37,690 nt of DNA, taken from positions 1 through 37,690 of the forward strand of contig JAJBBL010000052.1 in NCBI GenBank assembly GCA_020532365.1. Reading direction: 5' to 3'. This document shows, in pieces, positions 7,577 to 16,966 of this stretch. This DNA comes from Candidatus Cloacimonadota bacterium (GTDB taxonomy: Bacteria > Cloacimonadota > Cloacimonadia > Cloacimonadales > JAJBBL01). Every line of letters starts with the position of its first letter. Position 1 is the first letter of the stretch. Both the position numbers and the translations under genes were made by a program. A model generated the notes under the pieces. It saw only the letters and a program-made list of their open reading frames with translations, did not search any database and was not told where the DNA came from.

Positions 7577-9466
7577 ATGAAGAACTTGTTAAGAATATAT
7601 AAGATAATGTTACGCCACTATGGCTACTTAATAGCTGGTCTTTTCTTTATGATCGGTTATGCAATATTTAGTGGAGCCAGCGTAACTATGGCAGTTCCGT
7701 TTTTTGATAACGTTTTTGCTCCGGTAAAAGGTGAGATTATATACACGACTTTTAGCGGCCTGTTTGGAGCTCTTAAAGGGGTTAGTGTTGACTTTTTAGC
7801 TGGGCGGAGCTTAATTTCGTTAGTAGAGCTTAATAATCTGACTCCACTTTTAGAACAGTTTCGCTTTATCTTGGATCACACGGACCCGATGTTAGTGTTA
7901 AAAGGTGTTGCGGTTGCAATATTCTTAGCGATATTCATCAAAAATACGTTTTACTACTTAAACAGGCTTATGTTTGCCAACCTCAACGGCCGTACAATAG
8001 TCGATATCCGTAATAAGATTATGAGTAACTATCTCAACCAATCGCTCCGATATTTCACTACTAACCGAGTAGGTGATTCTTTAGTTAGAATGGTAAATGA
8101 CGTTGAGATAGTGAGTAATCTCTTTATTAAGTCGATCTTTGAAGCGGTTAGAGATATCATACTTGTCTTCGTCTTTATGCGGATTGCAATCTATCTTAAT
8201 TTGAGACTCTTCTTGTTAAGCCTCATAATACTCCCCATTACTACGGTGCTTATAGCTAATATAGGTACTAAGATAAAGAAGTATGCACGTCGGATCCAAG
8301 TTCAGTTCTCTGACATATATTCTAAGGTGGAAGAACTTTTGACTAACATTAAGGTAGTGAAAGCTTTTGGAAAAGAGGAGGCTGAATACGAGAACTTCAA
8401 AAAGATTAACCAAAAGTTCTTCAAGTTTTGGCGTAAGTCTGAGATCTACTCGAGCTTTAGCGTCCCCATCTCTGAGCTAAATGGTACAATAACAGGCATC
8501 ATAATACTTCTTATAGGTGGGCGAGAGGTGGTCTTGGCAACTTCAGCTTTCACCTTGGGTGAGTTCAGTGCTTTCCTGTTTGCCATCTTCTCAATGCTCC
8601 ATCCCATAAAGACAATCTCAAAGACGTATACCGATATTAAAAAAGCGATGGTCTCTTTGAACAGAATCTCTGAAGTGATGTTTAATGAATCGGATATGCC
8701 GGAATCGCCTAACCCGCAAGCGCTGGAAAAGTTTAGCGATAAGATTGAATTTGATCAAGTTGACTTCAGTTATTGCCCCGGTCTAAAGGTGATTAAAGGA
8801 GTTACATTTACCATCAATAAAGGGGAGAAAGTAGCTGTAGTGGGTAGCAGCGGCTCAGGTAAAACTACTTTAGCCAATTTACTTCTGAGACTTTATGACG
8901 TAGACACCGGTGAAATAAGAGTTGACGGCATTCCAATAAAAGAGATTAAATACAGTGACTTGAGAAAACTCTTCGGGGTGGTCACACAAGAATCACTCCT
9001 TTTTACCGATACAGTTGCAGCTAATATCAAGTTCGGTACCAATAAAGAGGTAACCGATGAGGAGATAGCTCGAGCATGTGAAACGGCTTATGCTGACGAG
9101 TTTATAGAGCTCTTACCAGACAAATATGATGAGCTCCTTTACTCCAAAGGGGGTACACTGTCCGGAGGACAAAAGCAAAGACTCTGTATAGCCCGAGCAA
9201 TTGTTGGCGATCCCCCAATACTCGTCTTGGATGAAGCTACGAGTTCCTTGGATACAGAAGCTGAAAGAAGGGTGCAAGATGCCATAGAACAGGCAACAAA
9301 GAGTAGAACGGTCTTTATTATCGCTCATAGATTGTCGACGATCCTCTCATCTGACAAAATATTGGTTATGCAAGAGGGTGAGTTGATTGCCTCAGGCAAA
9401 CACATAGAGCTATTAGAGAGTTGCCCACGTTATAAGACTCTCTACGATTTACAGTTTAACGTATGA
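7577..9466 (+). CDS. MsbA-like ABC exporter (fused membrane and ATPase domains)
   Basis: A 629-residue half-transporter that would work as a homodimer in the inner membrane. Residues 1-340 or so form the six-helix ABC exporter domain; a hydrophilic stretch of about 50 residues lies between helices 1 and 2. The ATPase domain has Walker A around K429, signature LSGGQ at 528-532, Walker B D552/E553, and the AHRLST H-loop. MsbA relatives flip lipid A-core or other lipids, but multidrug exporters of the same architecture cannot be excluded. The gene sits 25 bases upstream of pyrG and has its own candidate promoter. Confidence 0.88.
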   Translation: MKNLLRIYKIMLRHYGYLIAGLFFMIGYAIFSGASVTMAVPFFDNVFAPVKGEIIYTTFSGLFGALKGVSVDFLAGRSLISLVELNNLTPLLEQFRFILDHTDPMLVLKGVAVAIFLAIFIKNTFYYLNRLMFANLNGRTIVDIRNKIMSNYLNQSLRYFTTNRVGDSLVRMVNDVEIVSNLFIKSIFEAVRDIILVFVFMRIAIYLNLRLFLLSLIILPITTVLIANIGTKIKKYARRIQVQFSDIYSKVEELLTNIKVVKAFGKEEAEYENFKKINQKFFKFWRKSEIYSSFSVPISELNGTITGIIILLIGGREVVLATSAFTLGEFSAFLFAIFSMLHPIKTISKTYTDIKKAMVSLNRISEVMFNESDMPESPNPQALEKFSDKIEFDQVDFSYCPGLKVIKGVTFTINKGEKVAVVGSSGSGKTTLANLLLRLYDVDTGEIRVDGIPIKEIKYSDLRKLFGVVTQESLLFTDTVAANIKFGTNKEVTDEEIARACETAYADEFIELLPDKYDELLYSKGGTLSGGQKQRLCIARAIVGDPPILVLDEATSSLDTEAERRVQDAIEQATKSRTVFIIAHRLSTILSSDKILVMQEGELIASGKHIELLESCPRYKTLYDLQFNV

Positions 9467-9491
9467 AAAATAATATAAATAGGTGGTTTGA

Positions 9492-11108
9492 ATGGCGAAA
9501 CATATATTCGTGATCGGTGGTGTAGTTTCTTCCTTAGGCAAAGGGATAGCAGCCTCTTCAATAGGGCTTCTGCCCAAGAAAATGAATTATAAAGTCGGTA
9601 TGCTAAAATTAGATCCATATCTAAATGTCGACCCTGGTAGAATGAGCCCTTTTCAGCACGGCGAGGTGTTTGTCACCGACGATGGAGCAGAGACCGATTT
9701 AGATTTAGGCCATTACGAACGGTTTATCGGTGAATCTCTAACCAAAGACTCTAACGCCACTGCTGGAAAAATCTATGAAAGAGTGCTCCAGAGAGAGAAG
9801 AATGGCGAGTATGACGGTAAAACAGTACAAGTTATACCACACGTCACAAACGAGATTAAACATACGATTCAGAAGCTTGATGATAGATATGATATTGTGA
9901 TTACTGAGATAGGTGGAACTGTCGGCGATATTGAAAGTCTCCCTTTTTTAGAGGCGATACGTCAATTCAGAATGGAAGTAGGGATTAAAAACTCCCTATT
10001 CGTCTTCCTAACCTATGTCCCTTACATAAGGGCAGCTGGCGAGTTAAAAACAAAGCCAACTCAGCATAGCGCATATAAACTACGAGAAATAGGTATTCAG
10101 CCAGATATACTTATTTGTAGATCTGAAAAGCCGTTTGGCGATGAAATAGCTCAAAAGATTTCGTTGTTTACTAACGTTCCGAGAGATCACGTGTTTAATG
10201 CCAACAATGTTGACTGTATATATGAAGTGCCGGTTAACTTTTGGAAAGAGAAGATGCATCAACCGATCTGTCAACACCTTGAGTTAGAGCAGTGTGAGAT
10301 TGACTTATCAGACTGGGAGGCGCTCGCGCATTCGGTAATGAACCCTGAGAGAGAGGTCAATATAGCTCTTTGTGGAAAGTATGTAGAGCATCAAGATGCA
10401 TATAAAAGTGTTTGGCAGGCGCTGATTCACTCCTCTACTGTATTCTTAGCAAAACTAAATTTGAAAATGATCGATACCGAAAAAATAAACACTCCGGAGC
10501 TCATTGAAAGAGAGCTTGAAGGTATGGATGGCATTCTGATACCTGGTGGTTTCGGAAGTCGCGGAATAGATGGTAAGATAGAGGTAGCTAAGTACGCCAG
10601 AGAGAATAAAATACCGTTTTTTGGTATCTGTCTCGGACTTCAGATAGCCACAATCGAGTTTATCAGGAATGTAGGGGGGCTACTCCAAGCATATAGCACA
10701 GAGTTCGATCCCAACACCCCTGACCCTGTCATCGATCTTATTGCTGCTAATAAGAATAAAGGAAGGTCAAACGGTGCTATGAGATTAGGCGCATATCCCT
10801 GCCAAATAGAGAAAGGGACACTGGCAGAAAAGATATACCAGTCTAACGAAATATCTGAAAGACATCGGCATCGTTATGAGTTTAACAATGAGTATCGGGA
10901 GTTACTAACCTCAAAAGGTATGACAGTTTCCGGCACATACAGTAACGGCTCATTGGTGGAGATTGTTGAGATTCCCGACCATCCATTCTATATAGCAGTT
11001 CAATTTCACCCTGAATTTAAATCACGACCCGATTTTCCACACCCGATTTTCACTCATTTTATTGAAGCTTCATTAAATAACAGTACTTCTAAACAAAGTC
11101 AAAAATAA
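9492..11108 (+). CDS. pyrG: CTP synthase
   Basis: A 538-residue CTP synthase, which aminates UTP to CTP using ATP and glutamine. The N-terminal synthetase domain begins with the GGVVSSLGKGI P-loop segment and contains conserved blocks such as DPYLNVDPG, ITEIGGTVGDIE and LKTKPTQHS. The C-terminal class I glutamine amidotransferase domain has the GGFGSRG oxyanion loop, nucleophile C380 in GICLG, and the partner H506 and E508 in FHPEF. Length is standard. An AGGTGG site precedes the ATG. The gene lies 25 bases after the exporter and 20 bases before a small unknown gene. Confidence 0.97.
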   Translation: MAKHIFVIGGVVSSLGKGIAASSIGLLPKKMNYKVGMLKLDPYLNVDPGRMSPFQHGEVFVTDDGAETDLDLGHYERFIGESLTKDSNATAGKIYERVLQREKNGEYDGKTVQVIPHVTNEIKHTIQKLDDRYDIVITEIGGTVGDIESLPFLEAIRQFRMEVGIKNSLFVFLTYVPYIRAAGELKTKPTQHSAYKLREIGIQPDILICRSEKPFGDEIAQKISLFTNVPRDHVFNANNVDCIYEVPVNFWKEKMHQPICQHLELEQCEIDLSDWEALAHSVMNPEREVNIALCGKYVEHQDAYKSVWQALIHSSTVFLAKLNLKMIDTEKINTPELIERELEGMDGILIPGGFGSRGIDGKIEVAKYARENKIPFFGICLGLQIATIEFIRNVGGLLQAYSTEFDPNTPDPVIDLIAANKNKGRSNGAMRLGAYPCQIEKGTLAEKIYQSNEISERHRHRYEFNNEYRELLTSKGMTVSGTYSNGSLVEIVEIPDHPFYIAVQFHPEFKSRPDFPHPIFTHFIEASLNNSTSKQSQK

Positions 11109-11128
11109 ATCAACGAGGGGGTTTTTGT

Positions 11129-11440
11129 ATGTTAAGCAAACTATTAGGTGCAGGTGCCAAGTATTATTTAAACAAGAAGATTAAAGGTATTGGTGAGATT
11201 AGCGAGCTTCTTTTGGACACCCCTAAGAAGCAGCTCTCTTTAACAGCCTATCTTAAGGGTGAAGAAGAGCCGCTCTCACTTTTTGTACACAGTTATGAAG
11301 TTTATGCCGTAAAAGGGAAGAACTACCTGAAAATCAACAGTTTTAGTTCAACAAAGGAGTGGCTTGACTTAGCGGTTAAGAAGTGGGCTGTAGAGTTGAA
11401 ATTCTCTATACCGCCTATAATTGCTGCGCTTCTGAGATGA
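11129..11440 (+). CDS. Small uncharacterised protein, 103 residues
   Basis: I do not recognise this protein. It begins with a short amphipathic or hydrophobic segment (LSKLLGAGAKYYLNKK), then an apparent beta-rich stretch (about 30-75), and ends with a hydrophobic helix (SIPPIIAALLR). A strong GAGGGGG site precedes the ATG, and the gene follows pyrG by 20 bases, so it is probably real and cotranscribed with pyrG. No cysteine pairs, metal motif or clear signal peptide is present. Function is unknown. Confidence 0.65.
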   Translation: MLSKLLGAGAKYYLNKKIKGIGEISELLLDTPKKQLSLTAYLKGEEEPLSLFVHSYEVYAVKGKNYLKINSFSSTKEWLDLAVKKWAVELKFSIPPIIAALLR

Positions 11441-11537
11441 TTTTCTAAGTAATAGTGATGAAAAGACTTGTTTTTTGAAGGTTTTGAACCTATATTTAAG
11501 TTTATAGTGTATAAATTAACGAAATAAAGAGGTGATT

Positions 11538-12035
11538 ATGAAAAAGGAACAATTATTAGAAGCTATAAAAAAGGCGATGAGAGCAGAACTTGATAGTGTT
11601 AACCTTTATCAATCAGCGTTAAACGCTTCGGATGACCAAGAGGTAAAAGACTTCTTTCAAGAGCGTGTCGACGAGGAAAAGAGACATTACAATTATCTTT
11701 TGAACTATTACAAGGAAATTGAAAGTGATAAGAAACTGACCGACCTTGGTGATATTTTTAGTGAACCGGAAGCTGAGACTATTTTTAGCGAAGGCTTCTT
11801 GAGGAGAATAGGGGAGAAGCAAGTCCTTTTCTCAGCTATATCGACTGCAGTGCTCTTAGAAAAAGAGGCGTTACAACACTACAAAAACCTTGCTCAAGAT
11901 ACAGATGAGCAAGAGTTAAAAGATTTCTTCTCACATATGGGTAGCTGGGAGACTCAGCACTATATGGACGTTCTTAAAATCCAACAAGAGGCTGAAAAGT
12001 TCTACTGGGAAATCAATGACTTTGAGCCATTCTAA
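11538..12035 (+). CDS. Second rubrerythrin-like ferritin-fold protein
   Basis: A 165-residue ferritin-like protein with two helix pairs: E18 ahead of Y24, then DEEKRHY (EExxH) in helix 2, EKEALQHY in helix 3 and ETQHY in helix 4. It is related in layout to the protein at 409 but diverged in sequence, and it also lacks a rubredoxin domain. The AGAGGTG site at 11528-11534 points to the ATG at 11538; an in-frame GTG at 11532 overlaps that site and is unlikely. The gene is followed by a terminator at 12086-12120. It probably serves peroxide detoxification or iron handling in an anaerobe. Glu/His spacing in the second half is less canonical, so diiron binding is likely but not certain. Confidence 0.78.
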   Translation: MKKEQLLEAIKKAMRAELDSVNLYQSALNASDDQEVKDFFQERVDEEKRHYNYLLNYYKEIESDKKLTDLGDIFSEPEAETIFSEGFLRRIGEKQVLFSAISTAVLLEKEALQHYKNLAQDTDEQELKDFFSHMGSWETQHYMDVLKIQQEAEKFYWEINDFEPF

Positions 12036-12085
12036 ACTATATTAGATAAAGGGTTTAGACTTACGTTAAACATTGAGAAAACGTT

Positions 12086-12120
12086 AAGGACACTTCAATA
12101 CATGTGAGGTGTCCTTTTAT
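12086..12120 (+). terminator. Rho-independent terminator after the second rubrerythrin-like gene
   Basis: An 11-pair stem (12086-12096 with 12106-12116, one G-T pair) closes a nine-base loop and runs straight into a T-rich tail (TTTTATTCTT). It lies 50 bases after the stop and ends the transcript before the MATE gene. Confidence 0.85.
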
Positions 12121-12172
12121 TCTTGGCTTAGAACGGTAACAAGCAGGACTAAATTTTGGGTGAGGTTAAAAA

Positions 12173-13537
12173 TTGGACGAACAAAATAAAGCGATACTGA
12201 CGACAGGTAACATAGCAAAGCAATTGTTATTGCTTACTTTACCGATGATTGTTGGACAGGTCAGTATAGTAATCTTCAATATCACAGACACATTTTTCAT
12301 AAGTCGGTTAGGGGAAGAGCAGCTTGCTGCTATCTCTTTCACCTTCCCAGTAGTTACCGTTATCAACAGTTTTGCAGCTGGTATAGGGATTGGTGCAGGG
12401 GCGTTGATAGCCCGTTATTTGGGAGAGGGGAATATGTATAAGGTTCGCCGTTTGACTACCGACACCTTAATACTCGGCTTCTTTTTCATCCTATTGCTCT
12501 CAATCATTGGTGTTTTGACGATCAAGCCAATGTTCAGGATGCTTGGAGCCACTGAAAGTGTACTCGTATACATTGAAGATTATATGTCGATTTGGTATTA
12601 TGGCTCGTTTATAGTAGTGCTGACTATGATCAGCAACAACATTCAAAGGGCTTTAGGTGATACTAAAACGCCGGGCATCATTATGCTCGTTTCTGCTCTA
12701 TTAAATGCAATATTTGACCCACTTCTTATCTTTGGGATCTGGTTCTTTCCTCGAATGGAGATGAAAGGGGCAGCTTTGACGACAGTCCTATCAAGAATAA
12801 TAGTAGCTATTATGGCTATTTATATTCTTGGATATAAACGCAAATTGATTGTCCTTAAACGGGTTAAACTGAAAGAGCTTTTTGCCTCTTGGCGTGAAGT
12901 ATTGCACATCGGGATCCCCTCTGCCTCCATTAGATTGGCGCTACCTATAGGTTCCGGAATTGTTACAAGGTTACTCAGTACGAGTGGTCAACTCGTAGTG
13001 GCCGGCTTTGGAGTGGCTACCAGAATAGAGTTTTTTGCCTTAGCGCCAATAACAGCCTTATCGTCAGTAATGAGTCCTTTTGTAGGACAGAACTTAGGGG
13101 CTGGCAAACTATCACGAGTCCGCAAAGGGCGTGTAATTAGCCAAAACATCTCTTTGATTATTGGTGGGAGCATTGCGGTTCTATTGTGGATTTTTGCTCG
13201 ACCTTTGGCTCTTTTATTCAATGATAATCCAGCTGTCGTAGAAACAATAGTACAGTATCTACGTATAGTTCCGATAGCATACGGTTTAGCGGGGATATTA
13301 CAGATTAGCTCAACCATTCTCAACGTTCTTAAAATGCCTTATTTATCATCGGGGTTGATGGGGATGCATATATTCCTAATCTATGTACCTTTAGCTCTTA
13401 TCTCTCATAGATTTTTTGGTGGAACAGGAGTTTTTGCCTCACTGGCGATATCTTATATAGTAGCGGGGTTGATAGCGCTTAGCTTGGTGAGAAAGAAGAT
13501 AGGTGAATTAGAAGTTACGTCTAAAAAGATGACATAA
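12173..13537 (+). CDS. MATE family efflux transporter
   Basis: A 454-residue integral membrane protein with about 12 helices in two similar halves; each half opens with the family-type segment (LPMIVGQ...ITDTFFISRLG and the later IGIPSASIRLALP). MATE proteins exchange Na+ or H+ for cationic drugs or metabolites at the inner membrane. The start is a TTG at 12173, six bases after a TGAGGT ribosome binding site; no ATG or GTG nearby is better placed. It lies after a terminator, so it should have its own promoter, and it is convergent with queE. The substrate cannot be inferred; such MATE genes often give only weak drug resistance. Confidence 0.92.
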   Translation: MDEQNKAILTTGNIAKQLLLLTLPMIVGQVSIVIFNITDTFFISRLGEEQLAAISFTFPVVTVINSFAAGIGIGAGALIARYLGEGNMYKVRRLTTDTLILGFFFILLLSIIGVLTIKPMFRMLGATESVLVYIEDYMSIWYYGSFIVVLTMISNNIQRALGDTKTPGIIMLVSALLNAIFDPLLIFGIWFFPRMEMKGAALTTVLSRIIVAIMAIYILGYKRKLIVLKRVKLKELFASWREVLHIGIPSASIRLALPIGSGIVTRLLSTSGQLVVAGFGVATRIEFFALAPITALSSVMSPFVGQNLGAGKLSRVRKGRVISQNISLIIGGSIAVLLWIFARPLALLFNDNPAVVETIVQYLRIVPIAYGLAGILQISSTILNVLKMPYLSSGLMGMHIFLIYVPLALISHRFFGGTGVFASLAISYIVAGLIALSLVRKKIGELEVTSKKMT

Positions 13538-13578
13538 AAGCATAAAGCCGTTTATCGACTTAACTAAAAGTAGGTTTC

Positions 13579-14217
13579 TTAAACACCTCGTTTGTCGGGT
13601 GACCATACTATCTTGTGGAGTTGTATGTGTAGTCTAACGTTTAACCTATCTCTTACAATCCATTCGGCTAATTGGTCAGGCTTTAATCTACCATAAACTG
13701 GTGAGAAGTGTATTTTGGTGGTATTGATGGTGTGTTTTGCAATAAAGTTTTTCGCAAATTGATAGTCAGTATAGTCACTTAGGACAAACTTAAGTTCGTC
13801 CTGGGGATTTATATGTAAGAGATTTTCTATAAGAAAAGATTGCTCTTCGCCACTTCCGGGACACTTCACATCGACTATTTTGACCACATAATTAGGCACA
13901 TTTTGAAGGTTTTGAGAGCCATTTGTCTCAATGAGTATATTATTGCCATAAGAATGTAAAGCTTCAAATAGAGGGTATATACTCTCTTGTAAGAGTGGTT
14001 CGCCACCAGTAATCTCAACCAGATTGACAGGTCTGTATTGTTCTATTGTTTTTATGATTTGCTCAATACTTGTTTTGGTCCCTTCCTCATAGCTGTATAC
14101 GGTATCACAATATGAGCATCTTAAGTTACAGCCGGTGAAGCGGATGAAAATACAGGGGAGCCCTTGATAGGTAGATTCTCCTTGAACGCTCAAGAAGATT
14201 TCAGATAGGTTGATCAT
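13579..14217 (-). CDS. queE: 7-carboxy-7-deazaguanine synthase
   Basis: A 212-residue radical SAM enzyme. The N-terminal SVQGEStYqG segment is the QueE hallmark, and the cluster motif CxxxCxxC is at C30, C34 and C37. The EITGGEPLLQ segment binds SAM. QueE converts 6-carboxytetrahydropterin to 7-carboxy-7-deazaguanine on the way to preQ1 and queuosine. Its ATG overlaps the end of the amidohydrolase gene by four bases (ATGA), so translation is coupled to it. No queD, queC or queF is in the window. The family call is strong; the compact size is normal for QueE. Confidence 0.93.
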   Translation of the reverse strand: MINLSEIFLSVQGESTYQGLPCIFIRFTGCNLRCSYCDTVYSYEEGTKTSIEQIIKTIEQYRPVNLVEITGGEPLLQESIYPLFEALHSYGNNILIETNGSQNLQNVPNYVVKIVDVKCPGSGEEQSFLIENLLHINPQDELKFVLSDYTDYQFAKNFIAKHTINTTKIHFSPVYGRLKPDQLAEWIVRDRLNVRLHIQLHKIVWSPDKRGV

Positions 14218-15431
14218 CCTTGGAAGGGGAGATAAGGTAGTGTTTTATGGTATCCTAAGATACTGTCAATTCTATCAATGATTTTCTCAGGGTGTCCTTT
14301 GACAAAGCGTTCAGTCCCTTCTTTGGTGTAGGTATAATAGTCATCCTTCTCTATTGAAAAATGCTCTAAATATTTCAATTGTCCGTAAATTGGAACCCCT
14401 TGCCACATAAAGAAGATAATATCGTCAGGTGTTATCTTAAGTATGTTCGAGTAAGGGTCTTTAGCTTTAGCTTTAACAAGGAGGATGTTTTCATTGTTTT
14501 TCTCTTGTAGGGCGTATTTTTCTTTGTCGAGAAAGAGCGCTTTTGCCGAGTGACTGCTAATCATTTTATACAGTGTTTTCGCTGGGATGTGTGGCGCCTT
14601 TTGGTGGGCATAAGATATTTCTGAAAGCAAATTTATCGAGCCTGAGAGTGTTGAGTCAGTTCCAATAACGACGTTGACCCCTATGCTTAAACAAGTGTCA
14701 ATATCTAATGTCTGACCAATCAGGGCGTAGTTTGAAAAAGGGCACCAACAGACAGATGCACCGGTATCAGCACACATATGTAACTCTCGTTTTGTTAGTG
14801 AGATACCGTGTATAATGAGAGTATTTGGTTTAAGTAAACCAATCTCATAAAGTTTACTAAATTCTCCCTTAGTAGTTTCATCTAATCCCTCACCGAGGTG
14901 TACGATAAAGGGCATCTCACCTTTCGATGCCTCCATCTCTTGAAGCGGCTCTTCGCCCCCCCAGAAATTACCAAGGGTAATTGAGTGTAGTTGGCGATAT
15001 TTGCGGAGCACTTCGATAGGGAAGAGGTCGTAATATTCATCTTGTTGGATTGGTGCGTGATCTTGAACAACACCAACCCCTGAAAAAATATTTTTATAAC
15101 CACCAAGTAGAGCTAAAAGCGGACCGTTCTCTTTAAGGAAGCTCATCGGGATGCTATTGACAAACACTTTATCACGCTCTTTTACAGAGGGTGATAGCTT
15201 CATATCTTTCACCCAGATATTGGCGTTTGGATAGAGGCTTGAGTTCCTGGCGGGTGGATACCAGTTGCCGATCAGGTGATCGTGAGCGTTGATGAAAGGG
15301 AAGTAAGCAAACGCTTTCTCTACTGAGAGTTTACTTGTCGAGCTATTGAGAAAAGGGCTACTTATCTCAATTTCTCTTAAAGAACTCTCTTTTTCATCGC
15401 CCAAAACAACCTGGTCGACAACTATTTTCAT
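14214..15431 (-). CDS. Amidohydrolase-superfamily metal-dependent hydrolase or deaminase
   Basis: A 405-residue protein of the amidohydrolase superfamily (TIM barrel, cyclic-deaminase-like subgroup). Metal-site residues are in the expected order: HDH at 50-52, H178 with E181 in VHLGEG, H208 in IHGIS, and D259 in GTDS. The HxxE pair is typical of deaminases such as guanine, cytosine or adenosine-type enzymes, but the substrate is not evident. It starts six bases after the etfA stop and overlaps queE by four bases, so it sits in an etfA-amidohydrolase-queE unit. Pairing with queE suggests a purine or deazapurine substrate; this is inference only. The ribosome binding site is weak, as expected for a coupled gene. 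Confidence 0.8.
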   Translation of the reverse strand: MKIVVDQVVLGDEKESSLREIEISSPFLNSSTSKLSVEKAFAYFPFINAHDHLIGNWYPPARNSSLYPNANIWVKDMKLSPSVKERDKVFVNSIPMSFLKENGPLLALLGGYKNIFSGVGVVQDHAPIQQDEYYDLFPIEVLRKYRQLHSITLGNFWGGEEPLQEMEASKGEMPFIVHLGEGLDETTKGEFSKLYEIGLLKPNTLIIHGISLTKRELHMCADTGASVCWCPFSNYALIGQTLDIDTCLSIGVNVVIGTDSTLSGSINLLSEISYAHQKAPHIPAKTLYKMISSHSAKALFLDKEKYALQEKNNENILLVKAKAKDPYSNILKITPDDIIFFMWQGVPIYGQLKYLEHFSIEKDDYYTYTKEGTERFVKGHPEKIIDRIDSILGYHKTLPYLPFQG

Positions 15432-15437
15432 GTTGTT

Positions 15438-16625
15438 TTACTCTTTTAATTGAAACTTTTTAGTAAGCTTTGGTAAGATCTCAAAAATGTCCCCTACAAT
15501 TCCTAAATCGGCCGCTTTAAAGATAGGGGCATCAGGATCCTTATTGATGGCGATAATATAGTCAGAAGACTGCATTCCTGCCAAATGCTGGATAGCACCT
15601 GAGATACCACAAGCTACGTAAACGCGTGGCTTGATTGTCTTCCCTGTTTGACCGACTTGGTGAGGATAGCTGACCCATTCGGCGTCGACAGCTGCTCGAG
15701 AAGCTCCTACAGCAGCTCCCAAGACTTTAGCTAATTCCTCAATCATCGCGAAATTCTTCTTCTCTTTAAGGCCACGGCCACCAGATATTACCAGGTTAGC
15801 CTCAGCAATGTTGAGTGTTTGAGTCTCGTCATGCTCAAAGCTGATATACTTAGTTTTATTATCATATTTACTAAGGTCTATCGTTTCGTTAATAACGGTG
15901 CCAGTTCTCTCATTGTCTTTTGGCAGGGGGTCCATCACTTTATGTCTAACTGTAGCCATTTGTGGTCTATGGTTAGGGGTGAGGATTGTTGCCATAATGT
16001 TGCCGCCAAAGGCTGGTCGGGTCTGAAGCAGGTTACCGTTCTCCTCATCGATGGCAAGGCCTGTACAGTCGGCTGTAAGTCCTGTATGCAACTCTACAGC
16101 TACTCGAGGGATAAAAGATCTCCCGATAACAGTGGCACCGGCTAAGATTATTTCAGGTTTGTATTTCTCGGAAATTTCTGTGAGAACTTTTGTATAAAGT
16201 TGATCGTTAAAATGCTCTAATTCAGGCTGATCAACGGCGATAACTTTATCAGCACCATAAGCGATAAGCTCTTTAGCTAACCCTTCAACGTTATGTCCAA
16301 TCAGCACAGCAGACAGCTCCACCTCTTTAACAGCGGCAAGCTCACTACCTTTACCAAGAAGCTCGAGAACTACCGGTGCTAAGTTTCCATCACGCTGCTC
16401 AGCAAAGACCCAGATTCCTTTATAATCGTCTTTATTAACGGCTACCTGTTGGTCTTTTCTTATAAAAATAGCATCAAAAGGGCAGGCGCTTACACAAGCA
16501 CCGCAAAGAGTACACTTATCGGCGATAATTTCAGCAGTTTTATTTTCAATTACTATGGCATCATATGCACAAGCTTTTAGGCATAGGCCACAGCCAACAC
16601 ATTTACTTACAATGACTTCAATCAT
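15438..16625 (-). CDS. etfA: Electron transfer flavoprotein alpha subunit with N-terminal 2x[4Fe-4S] ferredoxin domain
   Basis: A 395-residue EtfA/FixB. Residues 1-60 form a two-cluster ferredoxin (C9, C12, C15, C19 and C38, C41, C44, C48). The EtfA core follows and ends in the FAD-binding domain with the SGGRGLK segment, the SRAAVD segment and the QVGQTGKTIKP segment. Such ferredoxin-fused EtfAs work with EtfB and an acyl-CoA or lactate-type dehydrogenase, often in flavin-based electron bifurcation or confurcation. The ATG at 16625 has a GGAG site six bases upstream; an upstream TTG at 16637 overlaps that site and is rejected. No etfB is adjacent: upstream is a long gene-free region and downstream an amidohydrolase. 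The partner must be elsewhere in the genome. Confidence 0.92.
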   Translation of the reverse strand: MIEVIVSKCVGCGLCLKACAYDAIVIENKTAEIIADKCTLCGACVSACPFDAIFIRKDQQVAVNKDDYKGIWVFAEQRDGNLAPVVLELLGKGSELAAVKEVELSAVLIGHNVEGLAKELIAYGADKVIAVDQPELEHFNDQLYTKVLTEISEKYKPEIILAGATVIGRSFIPRVAVELHTGLTADCTGLAIDEENGNLLQTRPAFGGNIMATILTPNHRPQMATVRHKVMDPLPKDNERTGTVINETIDLSKYDNKTKYISFEHDETQTLNIAEANLVISGGRGLKEKKNFAMIEELAKVLGAAVGASRAAVDAEWVSYPHQVGQTGKTIKPRVYVACGISGAIQHLAGMQSSDYIIAINKDPDAPIFKAADLGIVGDIFEILPKLTKKFQLKE

Positions 16626-16706
16626 TAATATCTCCAACTAATTTATCTTTTCTTTATTCATCTTGATCTTTAGATTCATTTACATAGCACAAGATATAGT
16701 GCCCCT

Positions 16707-16734
16707 AAATTATGTATTGATTGTAGGTTGTCAA
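16707..16734 (-). promoter_or_regulatory. Candidate promoter for the etfA unit
   Basis: On the minus strand, a perfect TTGACA box (16734-16729) lies about 100 bases upstream of the etfA ATG. The -10 box is ambiguous: TAATTT with a 16-base spacer (16712-16707), or a better CATAAT but with only 14 bases. Confidence 0.35.
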
Positions 16735-16966
16735 TGAAAATCAACTCAACACATTCGCAACCCGCAATAAAAGTATCCACTCTGTTTAATTTGGATGATA
16801 TTTTTTGTAGTTTAACTCACTATAATTAGTAGCTAATGCAAGGTGTTTTATCGGCTCTTATTTTAATGATTTTTATGCACGTTAAGTAGAACTTTGTCAT
16901 CATTTTGTTACAAAAGTTCACCGATTCACGTAAACCATTGTACAGCATAGTGATGTAAGGAGAGTG

